A DNA stretch of 64,000 nucleotides from Corallium rubrum (taxonomy: Eukaryota; Cnidaria; Anthozoa; Scleralcyonacea; Coralliidae), in assembly GCA_964035015.1 (NCBI GenBank), contig OZ035998.1, positions 13,587,958-13,651,957 on the forward strand, written 5' to 3'. A program made the translations under genes and the position numbers. Positions 1 to 15,000 of this stretch are shown in pieces (the stretch's first letter is position 1; each line of letters starts with the position of its first letter). Below the pieces are notes generated by a model. That model was not told the DNA's origin. It was given only the letters and a program-made list of their open reading frames with translations, and did no database searches.

Positions 1-23
1 TATCATTATATGTTCTATTATAG

Positions 24-3000
24 GTGAAGCTGGCAAACATACAGTGGCAAGATGTACAAAAAAGATTAATAAATGTTCAAAAAGAGCATCAGATGTGTGT
101 TCATAAAGCTGAGCTTACTGAACTAGATATATATCACAGAATATTACGTTGGAAGAATTATCTTATTGCAATGCAGAACAAAGGAATTCTTCCATGTGTC
201 TACAGGTTTCCTTTTATTGGTAAAAAAGCGTTTTTAACTGAAGGCATGAAATATAACTTGAAGTTAATTCTTTTTTGGGGACCAGATGCCCCATTTCAAG
301 ATTCATGGAAACTTAAACCAGAATATAAATCGTCGTCCAACCGACAGGCTTTAGCAGACAGGTTAGTTATTAAAATTTTTAGTTTGCTGGTCGAGCTGTA
401 AGTACTCAGAGAAAATTTCTGGAGTCGTGGACCGGTTCGAATTAACCATAAGAAGACGTTCATTTTATTATATAATTTACATGCATGGGTTGGTCTTTAT
501 ATAACATAAGGGATATTAGTGATTTAACTCTTTCTTGTCCGAATTGGTCTTTAGTATTTTATTCTGGCTAACGCCAGACGATTTTATTCACCTCTGGGGA
601 AGCCCCCGGACAGGAATGAGTTATAAACTATCTCTTTAACTCTTTCTTGTCCGAATTGGTCTTTAGTATTTTATTCTGGCTAACGCCAGACGATTTTATT
701 CACCTCTGGGGAAGCCCCCGGACAGGAATGAGTTAATGTGGAAGTCACAAGGGCCACACATTCTTCCGAGGCTTGAGTGGACATATTTAATCACTATTAT
801 TCAGATATGTCGTGGGGTTAACTTGTAATAGCATGATTACCAACAAAGTTACTTTATAGACCGATTGCTTTATTGGTCGTTGTTGTAATACGCCAATAAT
901 AACGGCTAATAAACTAACGTGTATCGGGCCCTAGAAACGGTAACCACCGAAAAGCCTCGCTTCCAGGGAGTTTTACAATCTAAAACTCTACTCACATGAG
1001 TCTCAAGCTCGAGAACGGGGTTATTCCCAGACGGTCACAGGTCACCCATCCGAGTACTAACACCGTCCAACCGGGATTCTTACTGCAGTAGTGAGAGGCA
1101 GCGCCCTAACAGCACACGCCAACCGTGCTTAAGATCTTACATAAGATCTTGCAGGATACATAGAAAATCTGCATCTGTATCTATCTTTAATCAGTAAAGC
1201 TGATTGCATACAACCGATGTAAAATTAATAAGTAAATTACAGTAATAAAATCCTAATTTAACTAAATACAACTATCAAATTGTATTACAGCTGACGGTAA
1301 CTACAATATTAAAAAATAAAAGTAATAATTAATAAACTTAAAGCTAATTCAGAAAAGAAAGGACGTGCTTGCTGAAGCTTTCGGAGCACTTGTTATTAAC
1401 TATTTGCTCTGGAAGGTTATTCCAGGCAGGGGTAGTGCGAGGGGAAAAGGAGTACTTAAAGACATTAGTACGTACAGAGAAGTGTTTGTATGTCTGGGAG
1501 TGTTTCCGTCGGGTAACCCCGGTAGATAAGGTGGCGAACTGAGTTGGGTCAACAGCATTGAGGCCAAGAAGGCTCTATTTATGAAAGAAGCTTAGGCGGA
1601 GGCACTCACGGCGTTTAGAAAGGAGAGGCCAGCTCAGGTCAGATAACATGGAGCTGACACTCGACTCCATCGAGTAGTCTCGATTCACAAACCGTGCAGC
1701 ACGTCTTTGCAAAAAAAAATATCTTGCAGAAGGCTTCTGATAATCTGATTGGTTTAGGTAACCTAACCCAACACCTTCCCCTAACCCTATAATCAGTAAG
1801 GAGCATGGGAACGAATTGATATTTGATAATCGACAATGTGATTGGTTACTTATAGCCAATCAGAAAACTCGTTCATATTAGGTAGGTCTTTATACTGAAA
1901 GATCTTGCCAAAATACCACATAAGATCTTGTACGATCTTGCGAAGATCTTGTTAAGATCTTAATATGTATTAAAGATTTTCACCTGCAACTAGCAGAAAA
2001 CCTAGAAACAACGTTTTTCTTAATGTCAGGTTCAGACTACTTTTGACAGAAATGTTTAGAACTTTGTTCCGAAATTCGCAAGTTTATTTTGAACGATACG
2101 CATTTGGTTTGCTACTTCGTAACGAACTTGTCTGCACGTTCCGTATAAAAAACGAATGTTTCCATTGGCGCTAGTCAACAATTGTATGTTAATTTGATTT
2201 ATAACGAAGTTACTTGTCGAAAAGATGGTGACCTGATCACCTGAAATACTAACGTTTCAAGTCAAAGCTTGTAGTATTTCGCTCGATGTGGTTCACTTGG
2301 TGCTCGTTCTTCTTGCTGCCAGAGTTCTAATACACGTTTTCATATCTTCATTTTTAAGGCTTTCTAGACGAATTTTGTGGCTTGGGTTCTTAAATTTTGC
2401 TCTACTACCTTTTATTTTTTTCTGGCAAGTTTTGTATTCATTCTTTAGTTATGCTGAGGTGAGTATTTTTACCAGTGTTCTCCTTATTTTACGATAACCC
2501 TTAAAAATCTTGATGTGCCCGGACAACACACATGATTGTGGTAAAACTGAACCGTCACATTTGTATCGCAGCGTATCATCAAAGCCAAGATAAGTAAAGG
2601 TTAATCAATGGTCACGAGTGTGATAAATGATTTAATATAGCGAGTGAAGCTATAAATGTTTTAAAGTGTCTATGAAATGAAAAATTCGTTGGCATTTTTG
2701 TTGTTTTATTGTACAGAAGAGCATGGCAGGAGCACTCACTGAAAATTGCAAGAGAATCTGATGCGTATATAGTTTTCGCGCTATTAACTCTCAAAGTTTG
2801 CCATGGCTAGTTCGTTCTTGGAGAAAAATTGGGCTTTCGGTAACAATGCTTATAACGTGCGCAAATGGAGAACTATGCATAAGAACAATACATGTAGATT
2901 TCACTATTAATGATCCATCTGCGTACGTCATAAGGCATTGTTATCAAGAAGCCCAAATTTCCCCAAAACAAACTATCCACGGCAAATTTTGAGAGTTGAT

Positions 3001-6000
3001 AGCGCGAAAACTACGCATCAGATTCTCTTGAAATTTTCAATGAGTGCTCCTGTCATGCTCCTCTGTACAATAAAACAACAAAAATGCCAACGTATTTTTC
3101 ACTTCATAGACACTTTAAGGAGCAAAGCTTAGTGGAGCAATTTGGCTCTGTTAAGAAAACGTATACCAAATCTTCAGTAAAACTCGTTGAAAAACCTTTG
3201 TCAAATCATTGGCGTAGTCACTCAGTTGCTTAGAGTTGGCCAAGAACACTAGCTACTGCAGGGTGCTTGAAATATCGTCGAGCAATAATATTTGGCATTT
3301 TGACTTGATCAGTGGCAGGAAAAAAACCGGCAAGTCAAATTTTGTAATTAGGGAAAATTTCAAAATTGTCTTGCAAGCTAGAAAGAAGCTCCCGTCCGGT
3401 AGTGAATCGTTTTGAAATATCTGAAAATCGTACAGTAAATAAATATATAGCGAATTCAAAGTGACGAGCAATTTTTTCTAAATTTTTATTAAATGTTGCC
3501 CATTTGCCAAATTTTTACCAGAACTTTAATTTTTAAGCTGAGAGTCTTAGCTTTAGGCCAATTAAAAAAAAAATTTCTGTTTTTCATCGCCGCCCGCCCC
3601 CAAAAATTCGTCCGCCCCGATTTTATTATTTTTTTTATCGTCAGTTATCTGTTAGAAACCAAAAATTTGGCGTCGCAATGCGCTATTGTTGATAGAAAAT
3701 AGCGGTAAATCATGTTTTTGCTTTTGTTTGTACCGTCGCGCGTGAGCAAAATACAGTAGCCTTCCAAAGAAACTGGACAAGCAGGTAAATCGTGCAAAGC
3801 TTTGAAAGTTAAAATTAGCTTTAAACGTACAATAGCGTTGGACAGTAATCGTTAGCTATGCAGGCAAAGCGTACGAAATAGAAAGCATCTCAACTTTTAA
3901 CCCGTTTTCTGTAAGAAAATACGCTACTAATAAAAATAAAAATTAAAAAAAATCCGCCCGCCCCAATTTTTTCAAAAAAGTGATGAAAAACAGAAATATT
4001 TTTTTAATTGGCCTTACGTCGGTATAGCTATAAGTTTTATGGGCTCTTTTCGAAAGTAGTAATTAAAAGCCATATCACCAGTTGTTTTTATTTATATTTT
4101 CAGAGTCTATTTACATTTGCTTTCTTCAAAACTGCCCACACCAGAACTCTACTTTTTTCTAAAACGACCTGTTGGTTACGATCTCAAATTATTTTCACTC
4201 TCTACTGACTCGACATAACATATAAAACCTATTATTATTCGCCCAACAGTCTTTACTGTTTACTAATTTACGTTTTAATCTATTTTTGGTATAGATGGTC
4301 AAAAGAGCTCCAGGTGCATTTGGTGCGCGACGTTGGTAATTCAAATTATAATACAAAATAATATGTATTTTATTTATTTCTTGTTTAGTTATTTATCTAT
4401 TTATTCCAATGAAGGAATTTTATTTATTTATTTATTTTATTTATTTATTTATTTATTAAAATTATTGATATTTTTACAAATTATTGTTACTTTTATTGTA
4501 CAAGACAAATAATGAAGAAAAATTATAATTACAATATATAATTAATTAAATAGCCATTAATTTTCTGCTTTTGTTTTCCAATATTTGTCGAGTGCCAGAA
4601 CGAAACATATACTACCATTTACGTTCAAGCGTTTAGCGTTTGACGAATAACTATAGTTGTTTTCGAGTTCTGAAACAAACGTCCAATGACAGCTAAACCT
4701 TATGACAGATCAAATCAATAACGAATACCGGGTGTGGGGGCCCCCCACTTTTTTGGTGGGGATGGGGGTGGGGAAGCAGCATATGTTTGAAACCACCACC
4801 ACCACCACCACCACCACTTTTTAACAAGGCCAGTAATAAACAAGGCCAATAATAAAGTTATGATTGACAAAATCACTAACCCTAGCTAACCACGGATTTG
4901 AATAAAGATATAATAAAGAAATTTGAATGCAGATATTCAATGTCTGGAAAAGTGTTGTCTTTTAAGTATTTTATGACGTTTTTGGACCTTTAGAATTCTG
5001 TAAATCCTTGTCCTAAAATGCAGGAAATGGCATTTCAGAGACTCTAGATTTCAAAATTTCCCCAGGGAGCATGCCCCCGGACCCCCCCCCCCCCGGGACC
5101 CCCACTTTTAGTGTCGCTCCGACGCCACTGTTTTCACACGGCAGCATTTGCTTGGCATAACTTGTCTTTGTCTTAATTGTGAGAATCGGAATGATCAGCG
5201 AACGCAGGTCGTCTGATAAGGGTTAGTTCGCTTTGATATGACCTGCCAAACGCATTTATTTTGTATTCCATGTTTGCCGAAAAACGGAAGCAAATAACAA
5301 CGGAAGTTACTCCCGGTATTCGTCATTGATTTGATCTGTCAAACGTATAGTTGTCATTGGACAACGTTTGTTTCAATTATATTTTATATTTTAGGTCCTA
5401 TTACGGTCGTCTTTTTCTAAGACATTTTAATGAGTTAGATCATGAATTTCAAATAAGGTATTTTTTGTCAATATTTCTTTTATTATTGATTAAATGGTTT
5501 AATTTTGATGTTTCCTAAATTCATTAAAATTTCTATTGATATAGAGGTGTATGCGTATAGCTGTGATATATAATATTGTACAATTACATTCCACCCAAAA
5601 CGTGTATATTATTTTTTTTCCTTTTTAGACTTAATAAAGCTTACGAACCAGCTAATGAATACACCAATATTTTTACTTCGCCATTGATGGCCATTATTTC
5701 AAAGTAATAATTGTTTTCTGTTTTTACCGAGCCCTGGATGTATCACTCTTACAAATCTCTTTTATTTCGTTAAAAATTTCTTAACACTTTGAAGCCTGAA
5801 GACCATTTTTTAGTATTTTATTCTGGCTAACGCCAGACGATTTTATTCAGCACAGGGAGAGGTCCAGGCCTCAAAGTGGTAATATGAATTTATAAAAATT
5901 TACAAAAAGCCGAGCGGTGTATCGTTCCCAAAAAAACTTACGAGATTTTGTGTGGGAGCGATACACCGCTCGGCTTTTTGTCGTTTGCTACGTTATCACT

Positions 6001-9000
6001 TCACAGTTTATATTGTTAAATAATTAAACAAAAATCTTGTTGGAAGCAGGCAGATGTATATATGTTTTCTTAATTCCGCCCTTTCTTACTTTAATTTTTA
6101 GAAATATAGCATTCGTTGCTGGTTCATTCTTTGCTGTATTAACTTGCCTTTCAATCTATGACCAAGATGTCTTCAGAGCTGAACACATGCTAACTGCTAT
6201 AGCTACTTTAGGTAAATCAGGATACTATAAATTAATGTACAGGTTAATGAAAAAAAGAACACAGAAACACACGAGCCTCTGTCTCGGGAGATTGGGCAAC
6301 CACTCCCTATGCCACTGACATTAAATAAATAAATAAATAAATTAAGTGTCACTACATTGTTCCAGCGACTGTGTTTTTTTATTATTTTGGCGCAATCTCG
6401 TACTCAGAGCCTTCGCCGCGCACAATCGAAGACTCTGGGTTAACCATCACCGAGAAGTGTTCTGATTGGCTAGCTAAAGGCGGCTTAACATGTTTTTCTG
6501 TTTCCGGTGATGGATTATCCCACAGCCTTCGTTTGTGCGCGGTGAAGACTCTGGGAACGAGATTGATTTTCGCGTTGTAAATATTCCTGGATTAAAGTTT
6601 AATTCATTTCTTATCGGATTGACGTATATGTACTGACTTCTTTTTTTATGTTTGTATGGTGACAAATTGTAATAGTTGTATAACGCCACGTTTGTTAGTT
6701 TCAGAAATTGCAGCTTGATGTTAGTAATAATTGTCAGTCGTTTGTTGTACAAGCTGTGTTAGTAATACTCAGAAAAACTCTGAGCTCTAAGCGGGACTCG
6801 AACCCGCAACCTTCTGAATGCTAGCCAGACTTGTACTTATAACCGAGCGGTTAAGACTCGTTCCTGACGGACTGGGCACAGTCTAAGGTATAATTACCTT
6901 AAATAACCTTGCTCTGCTATCTGAGTTCTATAGTGGCGCAATGGTTAGAGCGTCTGGCTAGCGTCTGTACAGTATGTACAGTAAACAACTGACAATTACC
7001 ACCACGTTTATTATTTATTCCTTAATTAGCTTTCAACCTGTTGACTCAGGCCTTTATCGGAGCAAATTGTTGCTCTAGCTGATAAAGGCTTGAGTCAATA
7101 TGGTGAAAGGTAAGCAACAAATAATAAACGCTTGGTGTTATCACGTTGTCATTGATTATCAGATTATTATTGGATTAATACTGAAATAATGTTTATTTGT
7201 AGGTCTCGTCATTAGAATTTGTTATGCATTCATCCCGGATGAGGTAATATCCTATTAAAAACATAGCATATTAATTTACACATTACACTGCACTAATTTG
7301 CGTGTGTGTTCATGTGCCACCTGGTAAATTTGCTTTCACTCAATTATGCTCTTTTTCCACAATTTAATTCACATGTTATCTGGTGACAACATTTATCTTA
7401 ACTTTCTAAGACGTTTTTGTGACTGAGTTTGAATCAGTAAGTTTTCTGTTTAAATTATCAATTAGCTCGCGCCAAGTTATAACATCTCCCCCCCCCCCCC
7501 CCGTCACTAGCACAGACGTATTCTAATATGTTAATAATCAAAGACGAAAAACATTTATTTGTAATATTTAATTATAATATTTATTCACACAATATGCATA
7601 CCATTTCTTCATAATATTTATCAGCATATGGAATTTCAGGCAGAAAAGACTGACCCTTTTAATAAGTTTTGAATTCGTAATTTTCACCCTTTGACGCCAA
7701 TTTATTTTCGATTTTTCTTTTGAATTCTTTTCAATTTCGTTTATTGTCTTACAAAATGTACAATTGAAAGGGTCTATGGGGGGTGGTGAAACAATACAAA
7801 TTTTTTGAATAAGAATAGAGCTAAATTCCCATAGGGATAAAGATGGTACACCAATATGGCCGCCATTTCATTGTTTCGGTACACCAATATGGCCGCCATG
7901 ACGTCAGATGAAAACGATCTACAGGGTGTATCAAAAAAAAGGCTACCCTTAGAAAATATAATTAACATTCTTTTCAAATAACCTATTGTATATTGACAGC
8001 CCTGGACACCTCTGAAGTCACGGATGCGTAAAAAACAAATGGTCGTATACACCTGGGAAATTACGATAACTTCTAAACGTATGAAGGAGCATAACTGAAA
8101 TAAAAATGTTAATTATATTCATATCAGTTCGATTAAAAATACTTCAAGTTATCTTAATTTCCCAGGTGTATAAAACCATTTGTTTTTACGCATCCGTGAC
8201 TTCAGAGTTGTCCAGGGCTGTCAATATACAATAGGTTATTTGAAAAGAATGTTAATTATATTTTCTAAGGGTAGCCTTTTTTTTGATACACCCTGTATAG
8301 TCAGTAGGTAAATTAAAGTGAAAAGAAACAAACTTCTGAAACTCATTAGTAATTCAAGAATTATCGTAGCCAATCCATGAACGTATTCACATGCATGAGT
8401 TTTGTTACCCAATGAAAACCTGTAGGAAACTTTGATCACATTTCCTAATCTGCATATTGAAATCAATGAAGAAAACACCGCAAATGGCGATGCGAATACT
8501 CGTTTGAGAAGCAAGATCAAACACTCATTTATCGTGTTTCATCAGGGGACTCCAAACACTCGAAAACAATAAGGCTACGCCCTCTGTTTTCATTTGTTTT
8601 CTCGTGTTTGGAACCCCTCATGAAACACTCAAACTCATGTTTGATCTATTACTTCTCATTATAAAGAAGGAATTACTTGAAAAAGGCTTCCCGCTTGTTT
8701 TTAGCTTGTGCTTATCCTTTCCTAGCGGTAGATTCTCGCCATGACGAGTAAAATCGTATAACGGTCGCATACTGCTTGGAAAAAGTTGAGGGTAATGCAC
8801 TTATGTGACTTATATGGACGAAAACCAACGGATTGTTCTCTTATAGCATTTGGTGTGGTGTCCGGAACAACTTTTAAAACAAGTGTTGACACATGTGCAT
8901 TACATGCCTGATAAATGGAAAACGAAAGCACACACAAATGAGGTACAAAACTGTTATGTCCATATATTGTAAAAGATCTTTGATCTTTATACTGTTCTCT

Positions 9001-12000
9001 GACCCACTAGTCATATAATGTTCTTATTGTGATAAATATTATTTTACAGGTTTTTCAAGAGTTTCAAGAACTGTTTCAATACAAAGCGGTATGTTGTGAT
9101 TTTGATTGTTTGTTAAGATTCGAGAGATCGAAGGAAGGAAGGAAGGAAGGAAGGAAGGAAGGAAGGAAGGAAGGAAGGAAGGAAGGAAGGAAGGAAGGAA
9201 GGAAGGAAGGAAGGAAGGAAGGAAGGAAGGAAGGAAGGAAGGAACATGTGAGATTTTTATGTATTTCACTCACATACTTTTTCACGTTGGCGACAGACAG
9301 TGTTATGTTAGGTCACGTCCGATGACCTAGTGCTACAGTTTTGTAGTGATAAATATAGAAGATGACAAATCGGATGGTAATGGACATACTACTACTATTT
9401 TTTCAGGTTTTTGTTTTACAAGAACTTGTGAGTGCTTTGGTCACGCCTTTTTTGCTATGTTTTAACATCAGATACAAAGCTTTAGACATAGTTGATTTTT
9501 TCCGTAATTTTACTGTGGAAGTGGTCGGAGTTGGTGATGTTTGTTCATTTGCTCAATTGGATGTTCGCAAGCATGGAAATCCAGAAGTGAGTAATGCTTG
9601 CATTTTATTTTTTTCTTCTTATAATTCTTTAACGTATTTTCATTTTCTCGCTATTTATTCTGACTCTCCCTTACGTTAATGTAAATGTCAAAGTGCCCTT
9701 CAGGATCATTTGTTTGTTAGGGGTGGTGATGGCACAGTGATTAATGCACGTGCCTTTCACCTCTGTTACAAGGGTTCGATACCTGCTCAGTTCAGTTAAG
9801 CCTGGTTCTCATATGTCGTCGATGGTCGGCGATCGTCGGCGATTTGTGATTTAGATGCATGTTAAAACGGGAAGTGCAGCAGCATGTTAAGTAATAAAGA
9901 ACAATGCAGAAAAGTAGTGCTTTTGTTCTTTTACTTAACATGCATCTAAATCATGGGTCGGCGACATATGAGAACCAGGCTTAAAATTAAAATTATTAAA
10001 ATTTCACCTTGGCCGCATGAGAAGAGTGCTTCCAGTTTTACCCTACCAAACACCACAGGTTTCTCCCGGGTACTCCGGGTTTTTCCTGTAGTAACACCGT
10101 ACCAATACGGAATGGCCCTTACTGGACCTCTAGGGAGAACAGTTAGATATAACTGATAGAGTTATCCCGTATAAATAAGATTAGTTTACTTTAGTTTGAC
10201 TATAGTGTGTGAAAAATTTGGTTGGAACGAATCTCTGTACATTTATTTCGTTACTATTTCTGCATGGGAATTCCTATATGGAAATAGAACTTTAATGGCT
10301 CATGCATGGAGAGAATATTGCCAAAGTGTGCTAGCTAGAGAGTCTAGACGTTTACCAGGAATCAGACTATAATAAAACGTATTCCTTTATTCACAAAAAA
10401 AAACACCGTCCTTTTCAAGCTCTCACGACAGCTCAGAACTGCTGCCTCGTTTATATCACAGAATCCTGCTAAGTTCCACCGGCACTTATGTGGAACTTAC
10501 CAGGATGGCGTAAGAGGACGCGCAATAGCGACACAATGACGACGATTGAGAGGTGCTGGGAAGGTAGAAAGTGCCGAAGGAACTTACCATGATGGCATAA
10601 AATGACGCGCAATGGCGACACAATGACAACGATTGAGGTGCTGTGAAGGCGTAAAATGACGCGCAATGGCGACACAATGACGACGATCGAGGTGCTGGGA
10701 AGGTAAAAAGCAGGGCGCTTATTTGGGAGTATATAAGCGCACTGGTAAAAAGTGCCGGAGGAACTTACCATGCAGGATGGCGTGGAATGGCGACGTTTGA
10801 CGTGCGTGAAACAACATGCGCGAGGACACTTACATCAAAGGTGCCGACACAGTCGGACTTCTCTGGTCGTTCTTTATTCTGTGTTTATATGATCTTGTAC
10901 CAACCAATGTCACTCTATCACACAACAGTGATAACTTGATAAGGAACTCTGTAAATAGAACTTCCTCACTTTGTTAAAATTTCCATGCTCAAACGTTTGT
11001 GATACAAACGACAATCATTTCTTATGTTATCGTTGTTGTAATTTTCAATTGATTGTCTTAATTTTCCTTTGCGTAGTGGATGTCTCGTGGTTTAACTGAC
11101 GCTAGTCAATACGAACAAGCTGAAAATGGGAAAACAGAGTTATCTTTGCTTCAGTTTTCTGTAAGTTTTAAAATGTATATCTTGTATATCGATCTCATGG
11201 GTGAACAAATCAGACTGTTAACAGCGTCCGAACTCTGGCAAAATGGATTATATAACGTTTTCAGATTATACCATTTTGATCATTTCGAGAATTTGTCTCT
11301 TTCGTATTTTATTGTTTATTATTTTTGAAATTGATTGGTCTCTGCAGTACACATGTATATGAACCGTAACTCTAAAACTTATTTTAATTATTAAGTTATA
11401 TATATATATATAGTAATATTTAATCAGTATTTAGAAATTTGAGACAAAATACCGGTAAATTTAGAAAACTTTGATCTAAATTTTCTCGTAAAATACGGGT
11501 TCGTTCAAACAGCCATATCAAACACTCGAAAGTGTCATTTCTCTGTCCATTTACATAACCCCAAGCTACAGTAGTTGCCTCGTATTTTCAACCAGTTTGG
11601 CTGTATTTAAAAATGTTGAGGAACATTTATAACTTAGCCTCCTCCATCACAGGAAACTCTGTCGCTTTGGGTTAGGGGACATGTGGGATTTTACTCATGT
11701 TGTGTCAATCTTGTTCTTCGAGTATTGTTATGAATACTTAACCGAGGGAACAGAATGTTTTGTGGACCCAAGACCGCCGATGTTTCCCGTCGGTGGTCGA
11801 GGGACCACAAAACATACTGTTTGTCGAAGGTTCCAGTTAATAAGTATTTTATTGTATACCAAGTGTCAAAGAAGACAAAAAAAGAAAGATTTTTTTTCTA
11901 TTTCATCGCTGCTTCGGCTAGCGAACCTTTGTTTTTGCTCCATAACTTGTTACGTATAGTCTCGGTCTGAACGATTTTATTTTTCACCGGCGGGAAACAG

Positions 12001-15000
12001 TCGAATTTCATGACTTTCACGTGATGCCCTCTCGCCCAATGAGACGCAAGAAAACATGAACTTTGACACTTGGTTTCTTATTCTCTACATCTTATTTAGT
12101 AGTAGTATTTTTCATATATACCACTTTGTCTCTTGTTACTCAGATCAAAAATCCTCAATGGAAGGCACCTGAATCTCAAGCACATTTCATGAGTACTATT
12201 AAAGAAAATGGTCAGTTGAGTAGTGGCCAAATCTTATATGAGTTGGATTGATTAGTTGCATTAATTTAATTTTGATGATTTAGCTACAATCAGTGACAAA
12301 TTTGCAAGCTTTCTGGCGATCTTACTTTTCCTACTTTTTCTGCATTCTCCTACTTTTCCTACTTTTTTTGCAAAATTGCTCGGTTTTCCTACTTTTTCAC
12401 TTAAAATCCTAGTGTTTTTTTTTTGAAAACTGTTTCGTGGAATCATTATGTTTTAAATAAATATATTTAGAAGTAAAACTCGGTTGGCTATATGGGGAAG
12501 AGGAGGTCACTTTTGTATATTTCATTTTAGTAAAAATGGGGTTAAATTGTATTTTTGTGGTATTGTCATTCGAAATTAATCACAAAAAAATTCCTACTTT
12601 TGTCCTACTTTTTCGTACGTTTTCCTACTTTATTCCTACTTTTTAGAAAATTTTAGTCCTACTTTTGTCCTACTTTTTTACCGACACTTACCATCTCAAT
12701 GTTGAATCGCAAAAATACAAAATTTAAGATTAGTGATTGTCGAATTGTCAACTTGTTGTTGTAACATAACAACATTGAGAGGGGGAGATGGTTTAAATAA
12801 CGATGATTCATCGTTAAGTATAAAATATGCGATTTTTAACAGCTGTCCCACCTTATTTTGTCACTGATTGTAGGTTTAATTTATTTTATTTTAATTTATT
12901 TTTATCTATATTTAATTTTAATTAAATAATTTACTTTAATTTATTTTAATTTATTATATTTTAATTTGTTTTATTTATTTATTTAGCTCTCAAGGATTCT
13001 TATCCCAGCTTACAAACAAGTCTTTGCGAAGGCGGAAATAAAAATGAGAACGTTATGGCTTCTAGACTGCAGGTAAAGCAAATATCTGCAGTTAACAAAA
13101 TAATTTGTTAATATAAATAGGGTGTTTTATTAATGTAGTTTTCGCCAGTAATAAAACCGGTAATCTCACATCATGTAGATAATTCATGATAACCTCATAT
13201 GTGCCGATTATCATGAAACGTATAGACCTTACTCAAAATGGGCAACGAATTAAAATTATTTTATATGCACGTATAAATTAGCCCTTATGAACTCGTTTTC
13301 ATGTGGGAAATTCAAAAGAATTTTTACTTTAAAACGATGTCATAAGGGCTAATTTATATGCACATAAAAGAATTCTAATTAGGCGGCCATTTTTGAGTAA
13401 GGTCTATTGGTGGTGTGCACCTACCTCATTGTCGCCATGTTGGATGAATTTGACAAAGGTTTTTCATCATCTGCAATTATAATTTCATCCAACATGGCGA
13501 GGATATATTTGTTCTTCTCATCTCAGGGGATTGGTTGCACACCACCTATTGAAGTTTACTGCTCTACTTTTGACTTGATGTGAAAAGTTAATGTGTTATG
13601 GATGCAATGAACAAAGATATTGAGGGTTGTTTTTTTTAATGTTGTAGTCTGCAGGTCTACCGTCGTTGGCTCCTGTGAGTTCTTTTTCGGAATCCTTGAT
13701 TGCAAGTCGTAGGACTGAAGACCCCACAGGGATAGAAGAGAGACTCAGAATTGAAGAAGAAATGAACTCCAGCATGCTGTATATGCACGAAGTAAGTCTA
13801 AGACGCGAAACAAAAGCTTGATTTAGACTTGTGAAATAAACATAGTACAAAAGGAACAAATATATTCCCAACGCATGCAGCCAGATGACAAATCCGACAT
13901 GGTTTAACGCTACTCTGGTTAACGTTACTCGAGTTTAAAGTGTATATGAAATGAAAATTAAGTTTGTTTAATTTGGAAGAACTCTTGATATTGTAAAGTA
14001 ACATCTTCTACAGTTTTTCCATATCTTACTTCGTTCTTGAGATCTTACTATTTGTCTTACTTCGTTCTTGAGATCTTACTATTTGTCTGATATGTAAATG
14101 ATCACACTGCATACGTCACATTGTATAATGAGTTACTGAGAAATCGTGCATATCATTGATATTAATCTGTTAAATCGCTTGAACCTGTAGTTGTTTAAAG
14201 TCATGAGACAAATACACCTACATGCCCAGTTTCGTGTGACTTTGTTCGATAACTTCAACAATATTCCTAATTTTCCAACAACTCATTATACAATGTGACG
14301 TATGCAGTGTGCTCATTTACTTATCAAACAAATAGTAATATCTCAAGAATGAAGTAAGATATGGAAAAACTGTAGAAGATGTTACATTACAATATCAATT
14401 TCAAATTAGACAAACTTAATTTTCATTTCATATACACTTTAAAGGCGGATTTCCAGTCCTCGCACAAAGCAACTGGAAGCTCGCTGCGAGTGTTTTAGCG
14501 CTCGTGGCAGATTGAACTATTTTTTACTCGCGGAAAGTACTCGCAGTAAATAAACCAATCAAAACAAATTATGTCAACATTTCAAACTCATTAGTAATTC
14601 ATGAGGAAAACTGCACAAAGGAAATCATTACCGTGCTGATGGTTAATTTGCATGGATATTGAATAAATTAATCGAACTTTCACCTCGATTTCCTCTTAAA
14701 ATACCGATTTGTTTGAGATGCTATATCAAACACTCAAGAGTGCTTCATCAGGATATCCAAACACCTCGAAGTTTGTTCGAAAATCTCGGCTATCGCTTCA
14801 TCAGCCGCGAGTTATCGCAACGACCTGCGTTTGGTGGAGATATAGTGGAAACTGTGCGAGTACTCGCAACGAGCTGCGTTTGGTGGAAATACAGTGGAAA
14901 CTGTGCGAGTACTCGCATGCAGCGACCTGCGTTTGGTGGAAATACAGTGGAAACTGTGCGAGTACTCGCAGTGACCTGCGTTTGGTGGAAATACAGTGGA

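Noticed and set aside
6780..6965. A functional tRNA gene
   Set aside because: A box and B box occur in opposite orientations and no cloverleaf can be drawn; it fits broken SINE sequence better.
9029..9330. ORFs rich in Gly-Arg-Lys or Pro-Ser-Phe across 9130-9244
   Set aside because: They are translations of a GGAA microsatellite in an intron.
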